Source: an uncultured Clostridia bacterium
GTDB taxonomy: Bacteria; Bacillota; Clostridia; Christensenellales; UBA1242
DNA length: 9,085 nucleotides
Assembly: GCA_947303145.1 (NCBI GenBank)
Contig: CAMYXB010000034.1
Span: forward strand, 1 to 9,085
Direction: 5' to 3'
In this document: in pieces, positions 1 through 5,648 of the stretch
Layout of the letters: each line of letters opens with the position of its first letter
Numbering within the stretch: the first letter of the stretch is position 1
The notes under the pieces: generated by a model
Databases searched by the model: none
What the model saw: only the letters and a program-made list of their open reading frames with translations
What the model was told of the DNA's origin: nothing
Program-made: the position numbers and the translations under genes

Positions 1-2
1 TA

Positions 3-22
3 CCCCCCCCCCCCCCCCCCCC
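3..22. repeat. Poly-C homopolymer, 20 bases
   Basis: Twenty consecutive C (G on the other strand) stand at the very edge of the window, next to sequence that is otherwise extremely poor in G and C. Runs of this length in low-GC genomes are usually length-variable by strand slippage, or are assembly artefacts at contig ends. No reading frame crosses it, so any role would be in promoter spacing or DNA structure. The run itself is certain; its biological reality is not. Confidence 0.85.
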
Positions 23-265
23 TTGTCAAGCAAATTTCACACATTTTTACATTTTTTTTATATTTTTTTAGTTTTTTTCAAATTTTTCCCATTTTTTTTC
101 TTTCTTTCGATATTTTCGCATTTCTATCTTTTATTTTTCTCCTATTTTATTATTTGTTCCATTATACCTTACATTATTTATTACTATATATTGTCTCTTT
201 AATTTTCTTCATTTTTCATATTAAATTTTCAATCTCTTTTCCTTTTTATTTTTCACAATATTTGA
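23..265. other. Gene-free pyrimidine-rich leader with phased T-tracts
   Basis: I see no gene here. The + strand is dominated by T with some A and C, and has only about seven G between 23 and 263. Between 44 and 99 there are six T-tracts of 5 to 8 bases, at 44-48, 52-59, 63-69, 72-78, 83-87 and 92-99. Their centres are 9 to 10.5 bases apart, close to one helical turn, an arrangement known to give intrinsic DNA curvature. A promoter for the downstream ZIP gene should lie in this region, but the AT-rich background gives many poor matches and no single one can be chosen. Confidence 0.6.
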
Positions 266-311
266 GGTGTCCTCATAGTATGTTTTATCATGCTTTACAT
301 AGGAGGACATC
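263..311 (+). promoter_or_regulatory. Leader with SD-sequestering hairpin and competing upstream hairpin (ZIP gene)
   Basis: Bases 266-274 (GGTGTCCTC) pair with 303-311 (GAGGACATC): nine base pairs including one G-U. This covers most of the Shine-Dalgarno sequence AGGAGG at 301-306. A smaller hairpin, 278-282 with 289-293, fits inside. The same CCTC (271-274) can instead pair with an upstream GAGG in the perfect palindrome TGAGG-TGT-CCTCA at 263-275, which would free the ribosome binding site. The two folds exclude each other, as in translational riboswitches or RNA thermometers. The pairing is seen directly; any ligand or regulatory role is inference, and the palindrome could equally be a protein operator. 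It matches no metal riboswitch consensus that I recognise. Confidence 0.5.
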
Positions 312-1064
312 TTGCTCGTATTTTTAGGAATCATCATGCCATTTGTTGGCACCATGCTCGGTGCATTGATAGTTTTTTTCTTCAAGAAATCATATTCTTC
401 ACGCATAGATAGTTTTCTTGGCGGTTTCGCCAGTGGCATTATGCTCAGTGCCAGCATGTTCTCTCTGCTACTTCCAGCCATTGAGATGAGTGAGGCTCTG
501 TCTATACCTGCATTTTTGTCTACATCAATAGGATTTTTATTGGGAGCGGGTTTTTTAATTTTGCTAGACATCATCATTTCTCGCATTAGACAAAAAGACG
601 CTAAGGAAAGCAAAAATCTCAATATGATGTTCATAGCCATTACTCTTCACAATATCCCAGAAGGCATGGCTGTGGGAGCAATATTCGCTGGAGTGCTGTC
701 TGGTGGCGGAGTGGTGGAATTGTCCAGTGCACTCATTTTTTCACTCGGCATCGCCATTCAAAATTTCCCCGAAGGTGCCATTATTTCCCTTCCATTTGCC
801 TCGAGTGGAACGAGTAGATTAAAGTCCTTTGGTTATGGCGTTCTTTCTGGAGCGGTGGAGCCTGTTTTTGCCGTAATTACACTTTTGCTTGCCTCTTTCA
901 TGTCTATTGTGCTACCATTTTTCCTATCTTTTTCTGCAGGTGCCATGATATATGTAGTGGTGCACGAGCTTATTCCCGACAGTCGAGGGGGCTGTCTTAT
1001 CTGCACTATAGGTATTATTGTGGGCTTCGTCCTCATGATGCTACTCGATCTTAGTTTAGGATAA
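312..1064 (+). CDS. ZIP-family divalent metal transporter (ZupT/GufA type)
   Basis: This 250-residue membrane protein is a probable importer of zinc or another divalent metal (iron, manganese) into the cytoplasm. Its length is normal for bacterial ZIP proteins. About eight hydrophobic segments are visible. The family signature is clear: HNIPEG at residues 113-118 (TM4) and NFPEG at 151-155 (TM5), the His/Asn/Pro/Glu metal-site motifs, with a further VHELIPD at 217-223. A polar segment with Arg, Lys and Asp (about 91-103) separates TM3 and TM4, as is usual. The start is TTG at 312 because AGGAGG at 301-306 lies five bases upstream; the first ATG (336) is too far from it. Translation may be controlled by the leader hairpin over this site. 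The next gene, 97 bases on, is a cation-exporting ATPase. Family assignment is firm; the metal is not. Confidence 0.92.
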   Translation: MLVFLGIIMPFVGTMLGALIVFFFKKSYSSRIDSFLGGFASGIMLSASMFSLLLPAIEMSEALSIPAFLSTSIGFLLGAGFLILLDIIISRIRQKDAKESKNLNMMFIAITLHNIPEGMAVGAIFAGVLSGGGVVELSSALIFSLGIAIQNFPEGAIISLPFASSGTSRLKSFGYGVLSGAVEPVFAVITLLLASFMSIVLPFFLSFSAGAMIYVVVHELIPDSRGGCLICTIGIIVGFVLMMLLDLSLG

Positions 1065-1161
1065 AAACCATTTAATTTGCATACTTTGCCCATCTTTTCA
1101 ATAAAAATAAGTAATAGGCGAGAGACTTGTTCTTATATTATGCCTACAGAAAAGGGGGCTC

Positions 1162-3789
1162 ATGTCTCAATTTTTTTTCAAAAGCAAGGATGACATCTTG
1201 AGAGAAACACATTCAAGTGAAAAGGGACTTGATAGTGCTGAGGCGAAAATTAGGCTGGAAAGAAATGGAGTAAATGTTATTTCTAGCGATAAAAAGCAAA
1301 GTTTATTTTTGAAATTTTTATCTCAGTTCAAAGATGTTTTCGTCATTATTTTGCTCGTTGCTTCTTTTGTGTCATTATTTTTTGCACTGCACAATGGCTC
1401 TAGTAGCGAATTGGTGGATAGCATAATAATCTTTGGCATAGTGCTAGTCAATGCTTTTCTTGGCTTTTCTCAAGAAATAAAAGCAGAAAATGCCCTAGAC
1501 AATCTTAAAAAGATGTCCAGTCCTGATTGTCTAGTCATAAGAGATGGCAGGGAAATAAGAATTAAAACTGCCGAACTAGTTGTGGGGGATATAGTTATAC
1601 TTGAGGCAGGAGATATTGTGCCTGCAGATATTTATCTTCTGGAGGCTACGGCTCTTAAGTGCGTGGAGTCTGCCCTCACTGGAGAAAGCACTGCCAGCGA
1701 AAAAGAGGCGAATTGTGTATTGAATAAGAACACGCCACTAGGCGAGAGGAAGAATATGTGTTTTTCTTCCACTTCAGTCGCATATGGTCATGGCAGGGGC
1801 GTAGTAGTGGCGGTAGGCAAGAATGCTGAGATAGGCAGGATAGCGTCACTTTTAGAAAAAGGGGAAAAAGACCTCACTCCGCTCCAAAAAAGTCTAAATA
1901 AATTAGGCGAAATAATCACCTTTGCTGTGCTGGGCATAGCCATAGTGATATTCCTCGTTGACGTAATATTCGCTCACCATAGTTATATAGACTCCTTCCT
2001 CACTGCTGTCGCTATAGCAGTGGCGGCCATACCAGAGAGTCTGCCCGCAGTGGTCACCATTATCCTATCCATTGGCGTCACTAGACTGGCTAGAAAAAAC
2101 GCCATTATTAAGAAACTGCATGCTGTGGAGACTTTGGGTTGTTGTCAAGTGATATGCTCTGACAAGACAGGCACCATCACTCAAAACAAGATGAAAGTAA
2201 GAAAGGTATACCTTGATGGCGAATTTAGAGATTTGCACTTAGACAATGGCATAGATTTATCCCAAATTGATAGTAGTGCTGAAGTGGCACTTATAGGGTG
2301 TATGAATGGTTGTCACAATGTGCGAGGAGACAAGGGAGGCTATATTGGCGACCCCACAGAGATAGCGCTCACTTCTTTCCTTGATGAGAATAATATAAAT
2401 ATTTTTACGAAAAGAGTGGGGGAGGCACCGTTTGATTCGTCAAGGAAAATCATGTCCACTATGAATATTGTGGGGGAGAAGGTTGTTCAGTTCACCAAGG
2501 GAGCCCCCGATGTGCTTTTGTCTAAGTGCGATAAAATATTGCTTAACGGACACATCATTCCTCTTGATAAGGATAATCTTTTATCCGCCATACACGCCAA
2601 TGAGAGTATGGGAAAAGAGTCTCTTAGAGCGCTTGCTTTTGCCATAAAACTGTGTGATACCACTAAAATCTGTGAGGAGGACATGGTTTTTGTCGGTATG
2701 GTGGGAATGATGGATCCTCCCAAGATAGAGGTAAAACCCGCCATAGAGAAGTGCAAAAAGGCCGGAATGCGTGTCATCATGATAACGGGTGATTATCGTG
2801 GAACCGCTTCCGCAGTGGCCAAGGAACTGGGTATAATAAAAAGTGACAAGGAAGTGATGGAAGGCAGGGAGATAGATGCCCTCACCGACAAGGAACTATC
2901 AAAGAGAGTATCTCATGTGTCTGTCTTTGCTCGTGTCAGTCCAGAACATAAAGTGCGTATAGTAGATGCCATCAAGAGCAGTGGAAAGATAGTCGCCATG
3001 ACAGGAGATGGAGTGAATGATGCACCTAGTGTCAAATCTGCAAGTATAGGCATAGGCATGGGCAAGAGTGGGACAGAAGTGACGAGGAGTGTGTCAGACC
3101 TCGTGCTTGCTGATGACAACTTCGCCACTATAGTGGTGGCGGTGGAAGAGGGCAGGCGAATATTCAACAATATCTCCAAGACTATTCAATTCCTTCTTTC
3201 ATGCAATATTGCCGAAGTGTTGTCTATATTTTTAATTACAATGTTATTCCCTACGCACTCGTTATTTAGTGCAGTGCAAATATTGTTCATCAATCTAGTC
3301 ACAGACACACTTCCGTCCATAGCCCTAGGCGTAGATGGCTCCACTCGCTCTGTCATGTCTGTTCCGCCTAGAGATCCCAAGAGAAACATACTCCATGGCA
3401 GAGTGATATTCGATGTTGTCTATCAAGGTGTGTGGCAGACTATATGTGCCGTTGGAGTGTATCTTGTGGGGCTATTTGGTTTCCATAATAGTAGCACAGC
3501 CCTGTGCATGGCTTTCGTCACAATCAATATGATACAACTCTTCCACATGTATAATGTCAGGTCAAGTGAGAGCATATTTAGAGACAAGATTTTCTCGAAT
3601 AAACTCATCAATTTGGCTTTTATAGCAGAAATTATTTTCCTCATTCTCATCACGTCAGTTCCTGCCCTTTATCACCTTGTGGGACTTGTCCCACTTGGCG
3701 TGAAAGAATGGTTCGTCATAACGCTTGCGTCTTTCTCCATAATTCCTTTCTGCGAACTTGTCAAACTCTTCCAAAATCACAGGAACTAA
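1162..3789 (+). CDS. P-type cation-transporting ATPase, type IIA (probable Ca2+ ATPase)
   Basis: This complete 875-residue pump uses ATP hydrolysis to move Ca2+ (possibly Mn2+) out of the cytoplasm. In order it shows an N-terminal cation-ATPase domain, two transmembrane helices (about 58-102), actuator loop TGES at 173-176, the M4 motif PESLP at 291-295, phosphorylation motif DKTGT with catalytic Asp334, KGAPD at 446-450 in the nucleotide domain, TGD at 542-544, hinge motif TGDGVNDAP at 614-622, then six C-terminal helices. Ca2+ ligands of the SERCA family appear kept: Glu292 (M4), Asn682 and Glu685 (M5), Asn711, Thr714 and Asp715 (M6). The M8 position that is Glu in SERCA seems to be Asn789 by my manual alignment. 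AAAGGGGG at 1151-1158 supports the ATG start. It follows the ZIP gene by 97 bases and may share its transcript. Family is certain; the exact ion is inference. Confidence 0.95.
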   Translation: MSQFFFKSKDDILRETHSSEKGLDSAEAKIRLERNGVNVISSDKKQSLFLKFLSQFKDVFVIILLVASFVSLFFALHNGSSSELVDSIIIFGIVLVNAFLGFSQEIKAENALDNLKKMSSPDCLVIRDGREIRIKTAELVVGDIVILEAGDIVPADIYLLEATALKCVESALTGESTASEKEANCVLNKNTPLGERKNMCFSSTSVAYGHGRGVVVAVGKNAEIGRIASLLEKGEKDLTPLQKSLNKLGEIITFAVLGIAIVIFLVDVIFAHHSYIDSFLTAVAIAVAAIPESLPAVVTIILSIGVTRLARKNAIIKKLHAVETLGCCQVICSDKTGTITQNKMKVRKVYLDGEFRDLHLDNGIDLSQIDSSAEVALIGCMNGCHNVRGDKGGYIGDPTEIALTSFLDENNINIFTKRVGEAPFDSSRKIMSTMNIVGEKVVQFTKGAPDVLLSKCDKILLNGHIIPLDKDNLLSAIHANESMGKESLRALAFAIKLCDTTKICEEDMVFVGMVGMMDPPKIEVKPAIEKCKKAGMRVIMITGDYRGTASAVAKELGIIKSDKEVMEGREIDALTDKELSKRVSHVSVFARVSPEHKVRIVDAIKSSGKIVAMTGDGVNDAPSVKSASIGIGMGKSGTEVTRSVSDLVLADDNFATIVVAVEEGRRIFNNISKTIQFLLSCNIAEVLSIFLITMLFPTHSLFSAVQILFINLVTDTLPSIALGVDGSTRSVMSVPPRDPKRNILHGRVIFDVVYQGVWQTICAVGVYLVGLFGFHNSSTALCMAFVTINMIQLFHMYNVRSSESIFRDKIFSNKLINLAFIAEIIFLILITSVPALYHLVGLVPLGVKEWFVITLASFSIIPFCELVKLFQNHRN

Positions 3790-3804
3790 AAGAAGTAGAA
3801 CGAG

Positions 3805-3840
3805 ATTGCCACAGCACTCGCTAATGCTCGGCTTCGCAAT
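3805..3840. repeat. Short palindromic intergenic repeat (ATTGCC...CGCAATGAC type)
   Basis: Just after the ATPase stop, ATTGC at 3805-3809 pairs with GCAAT at 3836-3840, and AGCA at 3813-3816 pairs with TGCT at 3825-3828. Read on the minus strand it begins GTCATTGCGAAG and ends GGCAATCTCG. From general knowledge, sequences of the form TCATTGCGA...GCAATCTC recur as dispersed intergenic repeats in many bacterial genomes. That this is such a repeat here is inferred from one copy, since no second copy lies in the window. No tract of T follows it, so it is not a typical terminator. Confidence 0.5.
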
Positions 3841-3853
3841 GACAGAATGAAAA

Positions 3854-3994
3854 AGACCCATTCGACTACGTCACTAACGTGACTTTGCATTTCATGGCGT
3901 TCGCTTCGCTCGGCAACAGGGTGACATATAAAAAGTAGTGACAAAAAAATATTTATGTCACCCTGAGCGAAACGAAGTGGAGTCGAATGGGTCT
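3854..3994. repeat. Inverted pair of palindromic repeats (REPIN/MITE-like), 141 bp
   Basis: The outer arms AGACCCATTCGACT (3854-3867) and AGTCGAATGGGTCT (3981-3994) are perfect 14-base inverted repeats. The inner arms CAGGGTGACATA (3917-3928) and TATGTCACCCTG (3954-3965) are perfect over 12 bases. Between them TTCGCTTCGCTC (3900-3911) matches GAGCGAAACGAA (3965-3976) with one mismatch. Seen another way, one repeat unit running from TATGTCACCCTG to AGTCGAATGGGTCT occurs twice head to head: a 41-base copy on the + strand (3954-3994) and a 75-base copy on the - strand (3928-3854) with extra sequence that includes a small GTCAC-TAAC-GTGAC hairpin (3870-3883). No coding capacity and no clear target-site duplication are seen. 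Such pairs are typical of REP elements moved by Y1 (RAYT) transposases; none is encoded here. Confidence 0.75.
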
Positions 3995-4025
3995 ATTGCT
4001 ATTAAAAAAATTTTTATTTTTGCTC

Positions 4026-4054
4026 TTGATTTCATGCAAGAAATGATGTAAAAT
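4026..4054 (+). promoter_or_regulatory. Sigma-A type promoter for the acidic small gene
   Basis: TTGATT (4026-4031) and TAAAAT (4049-4054) are separated by exactly 17 bases. The predicted start of transcription, about 4061, gives a leader of roughly 24 bases that contains AAGGAG (4071-4076), eight bases before the ATG at 4085. Spacing and position fit well. It lies just beyond the repeat pair, so the small gene has its own promoter. Confidence 0.65.
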
Positions 4055-4084
4055 ATAAATACTAACACAAAAGGAGTAAAAAAA

Positions 4085-4357
4085 ATGAGTGAAAGATGTT
4101 CTATTTTTGAAGAAGAAACAAAGGGTGCAGATCCATTCTTTTATCCGGAAGAAGGCATACCTGAAGATGTTTTAGCAGAATTAAGAAAAGAGAATCCTAA
4201 TCTTGCAGAAATGGAAGAGATGAGGAAAAGAGTTGCACAGAATTATAATGAATATGAAAAAGAAGAAAAAGAGTGTTTCAACGAAGAAAAGCATGAAGAA
4301 GCAGTAAGAAAGTTCTTTGCAGAGAAAGAAGCAGAAGAAAAAAATTGCGAACTATAA
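4085..4357 (+). CDS. Hypothetical very acidic small protein (90 aa)
   Basis: I do not recognise this protein. It is 90 residues long, 26 of them Glu and only 2 Asp, against 9 Lys and 5 Arg, giving a net charge near -14. There is no signal peptide or membrane segment, so it should be cytoplasmic. The first third has aromatic and Pro residues (FFYPEEG at 18-24). From about residue 28 to 86 the sequence is strongly helix- or coiled-coil-prone. It has three Cys (5, 64, 88) with no metal-site spacing. The gene is well supported: good promoter, AAGGAG eight bases before ATG, and a strong terminator 17 bases after the stop. It therefore forms a single-gene unit. It favours GAA and other A-rich codons where neighbours use more GAG and GTG codons, and it sits beside mobile-type repeats, so recent acquisition is possible. 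It could be a binding partner or decoy protein, but no function can be read from it. Confidence 0.75.
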   Translation: MSERCSIFEEETKGADPFFYPEEGIPEDVLAELRKENPNLAEMEEMRKRVAQNYNEYEKEEKECFNEEKHEEAVRKFFAEKEAEEKNCEL

Positions 4358-4373
4358 TCTTTATGATTTTATT

Positions 4374-4401
4374 GAACAGCCTAATGGGCTGTTCTTTTAT
4401 T
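4374..4401 (+). terminator. Rho-independent terminator
   Basis: GAACAGCC (4374-4381) pairs perfectly with GGCTGTTC (4387-4394) across a five-base loop, and TTTTATT follows directly. It ends the transcript of the acidic small gene and isolates it from the mrnC promoter 16 bases downstream. Confidence 0.9.
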
Positions 4402-4416
4402 GACCGCTTTTAGTAT

Positions 4417-4445
4417 TTGTCTTTCATTGTTATTTGTGATATAAT
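4417..4445 (+). promoter_or_regulatory. Extended -10 promoter for the mrnC-rlmB unit
   Basis: TTGTCT (4417-4422), a 17-base spacer and a perfect TATAAT (4440-4445), preceded by TG one base upstream (TGATATAAT, extended -10). Transcription should begin at about 4452. This falls on the first possible ATG of the longest mrnC frame and so argues that this ATG is not the usual start. Confidence 0.8.
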
Positions 4446-4484
4446 CCTACCATGGAAATTTTGGCTCTTAATGAGATATTGAAT

Positions 4485-4491
4485 AAGGAGG
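4485..4491 (+). promoter_or_regulatory. Shine-Dalgarno sequence deciding the mrnC start
   Basis: AAGGAGG lies eight bases before the ATG at 4500. The more upstream in-frame ATG at 4452 has no ribosome binding site and sits at the predicted transcription start, so 4500 is preferred. Confidence 0.8.
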
Positions 4492-4499
4492 AGTGTGAC

Positions 4500-4883
4500 A
4501 TGCTCAGTCCTCTTTCTCTTGCTTTTGTGGGAGATGCTGTGTGGAGTCTAATAGTTAGACAATATTTTTGTATCCATTCCACATATAAGAACACCGCACT
4601 ACATAGACTTACCACAAGACTTGTCAAGGCGACATTTCAGTCGCAGGCACTAGCGGAAGTGGAGGGTTATTTCACAGAAGAGGAGAAGGGTGTGGCTCGT
4701 AGGGCGAGGAATGTGCACCTCACTACCACTGCCAAAAATGCCTCGCTCACAGACTATCGCAGAGCCACCAGTTTTGAGGCCGTCATAGGATATTTGTATC
4801 TGCGTGGCGAAAAGAGCAGACTAGATTTTTTCCTCTCCATTCTTCTTTTACATTTTGAGGAAGTATTGGGGAAGAGCAAATAA
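4500..4883 (+). CDS. mrnC: Mini-ribonuclease III (Mini-III), 23S rRNA maturation
   Basis: Mini-III is a dimeric RNase III-like nuclease without a double-stranded-RNA-binding domain. In Bacillota it trims the ends of 23S rRNA precursor. From ATG 4500 the protein has 127 residues, close to the family size of about 130-145. The first helix carries the catalytic signature, LAFVGDAVW at residues 7-15 with Asp12. The motif RRARN (67-71) and the second acidic site in FEAVIGYLYL (92-101, Glu93) follow in the usual order. The longer frame from 4452 adds 16 residues, but the promoter and the Shine-Dalgarno position favour 4500. It is followed 18 bases later by an rRNA methyltransferase gene, the conserved mrnC-rlmB pairing of Bacillota, so the two probably share a transcript devoted to 23S rRNA processing. 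Confidence 0.92.
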   Translation: MLSPLSLAFVGDAVWSLIVRQYFCIHSTYKNTALHRLTTRLVKATFQSQALAEVEGYFTEEEKGVARRARNVHLTTTAKNASLTDYRRATSFEAVIGYLYLRGEKSRLDFFLSILLLHFEEVLGKSK

Positions 4884-4890
4884 TGCATGA

Positions 4891-4896
4891 TAGGAG
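4891..4896 (+). promoter_or_regulatory. Shine-Dalgarno sequence deciding the rlmB start
   Basis: TAGGAG lies five bases before ATG 4902. An in-frame ATG at 4887 lies upstream of this site and would place it inside the coding region, so 4902 is preferred. The resulting N-terminus (MIISGKNSV) matches the usual beginning of this family. Confidence 0.75.
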
Positions 4897-4901
4897 TAAA
4901 T

Positions 4902-5612
4902 ATGATAATTAGTGGCAAAAATAGCGTAAATGAGGCACTTTTGGCAGGTAAAGGTGTGACAAAAGTGATGATTTGCAATACAACAAAAGACGAATTTAGC
5001 AGAAATATCGTGGATATATGCAAGTCTAGGCACATTAGATTTGACTTCGTCCCACGCATCATGCTGGATAGACTGGCCGAGCATCATCAAGGATATGTGG
5101 CAGAGGTGACAGACTATGAATACTGCTCCCTTGATGACATCTTGACTGGTGAGAGGGGAGATAGACTTATTGTCCTTTTGGACAATATTGAAGACGTGCA
5201 CAACTTTGGCAGTATTATAAGAGTGTGCGATTGTGCGGGAGTGGGCGGAGTGATTATCCCTGAGCGCAGGTCAGTGGCGGTGAGCGAGACAGTTTACAAG
5301 ACCAGTGCTGGTGCCGTCTCTCACGTCAAAATCGCCAGAGTGGTCAATCTAAATGATACTATAAGGACACTCAAGAAAGAGGGCTTTTTTGTCTTTGGTG
5401 CGGAAGCAGGTGGGGAGAGTGTGTATCGCACAAATCTCACTGGAGATGTGGGCATAGTTATGGGCAGTGAGGGGAAAGGGCTGTCAGATTTGACACAAAA
5501 ACTGTGTGACGGAATAGTCTCTCTCCCCATGCTAGGACACGTCAATTCCCTCAATGTAGCCACTGCCACCAGTGCTATTGTTTATGAGGCATTGAGGCAA
5601 AGAAATAAATAA
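4902..5612 (+). CDS. rlmB: SpoU/TrmH-family RNA 2'-O-methyltransferase (RlmB-like)
   Basis: This enzyme transfers methyl from S-adenosylmethionine to a ribose 2'-OH, most likely on 23S rRNA guanosine. It has 236 residues, within the family range of 235-250. Residues 1-75 form the small substrate-binding domain that starts with GKNSV. The SPOUT knot domain shows motif 1 NFGSIIR (Asn101, Arg107), motif 2 MGSEGKGL (187-194, Glu190) and motif 3 LPMLGHVNSLNVATA (208-222), the trefoil-knot cofactor pocket. Cofactor use and dimerisation are family knowledge. It follows mrnC by 18 bases, and sigH starts 36 bases after it. In Bacillus the rae1 (yacP) nuclease gene usually stands between rlmB and sigH; here it does not. 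The exact target nucleotide cannot be read from sequence. Confidence 0.92.
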   Translation: MIISGKNSVNEALLAGKGVTKVMICNTTKDEFSRNIVDICKSRHIRFDFVPRIMLDRLAEHHQGYVAEVTDYEYCSLDDILTGERGDRLIVLLDNIEDVHNFGSIIRVCDCAGVGGVIIPERRSVAVSETVYKTSAGAVSHVKIARVVNLNDTIRTLKKEGFFVFGAEAGGESVYRTNLTGDVGIVMGSEGKGLSDLTQKLCDGIVSLPMLGHVNSLNVATATSAIVYEALRQRNK

Positions 5613-5613
5613 C

Positions 5614-5642
5614 TTGAAAAAAACATCAAAAGAGAATAAAAT
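5614..5642 (+). promoter_or_regulatory. Candidate promoter directly before sigH
   Basis: TTGAAA (5614-5619) and TAAAAT (5637-5642) have a 17-base spacer. The predicted start of transcription is about 5649, exactly the A of the sigH ATG. That would make a leaderless message, in keeping with the poor ribosome binding site of sigH. Good matches arise by chance in such AT-rich spacers, so this is moderate evidence only. Confidence 0.4.
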
Positions 5643-5648
5643 ATATCT

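Noticed and set aside
221..640. Minus-strand open frame of 139 codons
   Set aside because: It lies opposite the clear ZIP gene and the AT-rich leader, lacks a good ribosome binding site and shows no family motif.
1077..1140. Possible promoter or hairpin between the ZIP and ATPase genes
   Set aside because: TTGCAT and TATATT occur but not at correct spacing to partners, and TAGGC/GCCTA gives only five pairs across a 22-base loop.
3854..4020. Repeat hairpin plus A/T tract as the ATPase terminator
   Set aside because: The T-rich sequence begins well after the stem rather than directly next to it, so it does not have terminator form.
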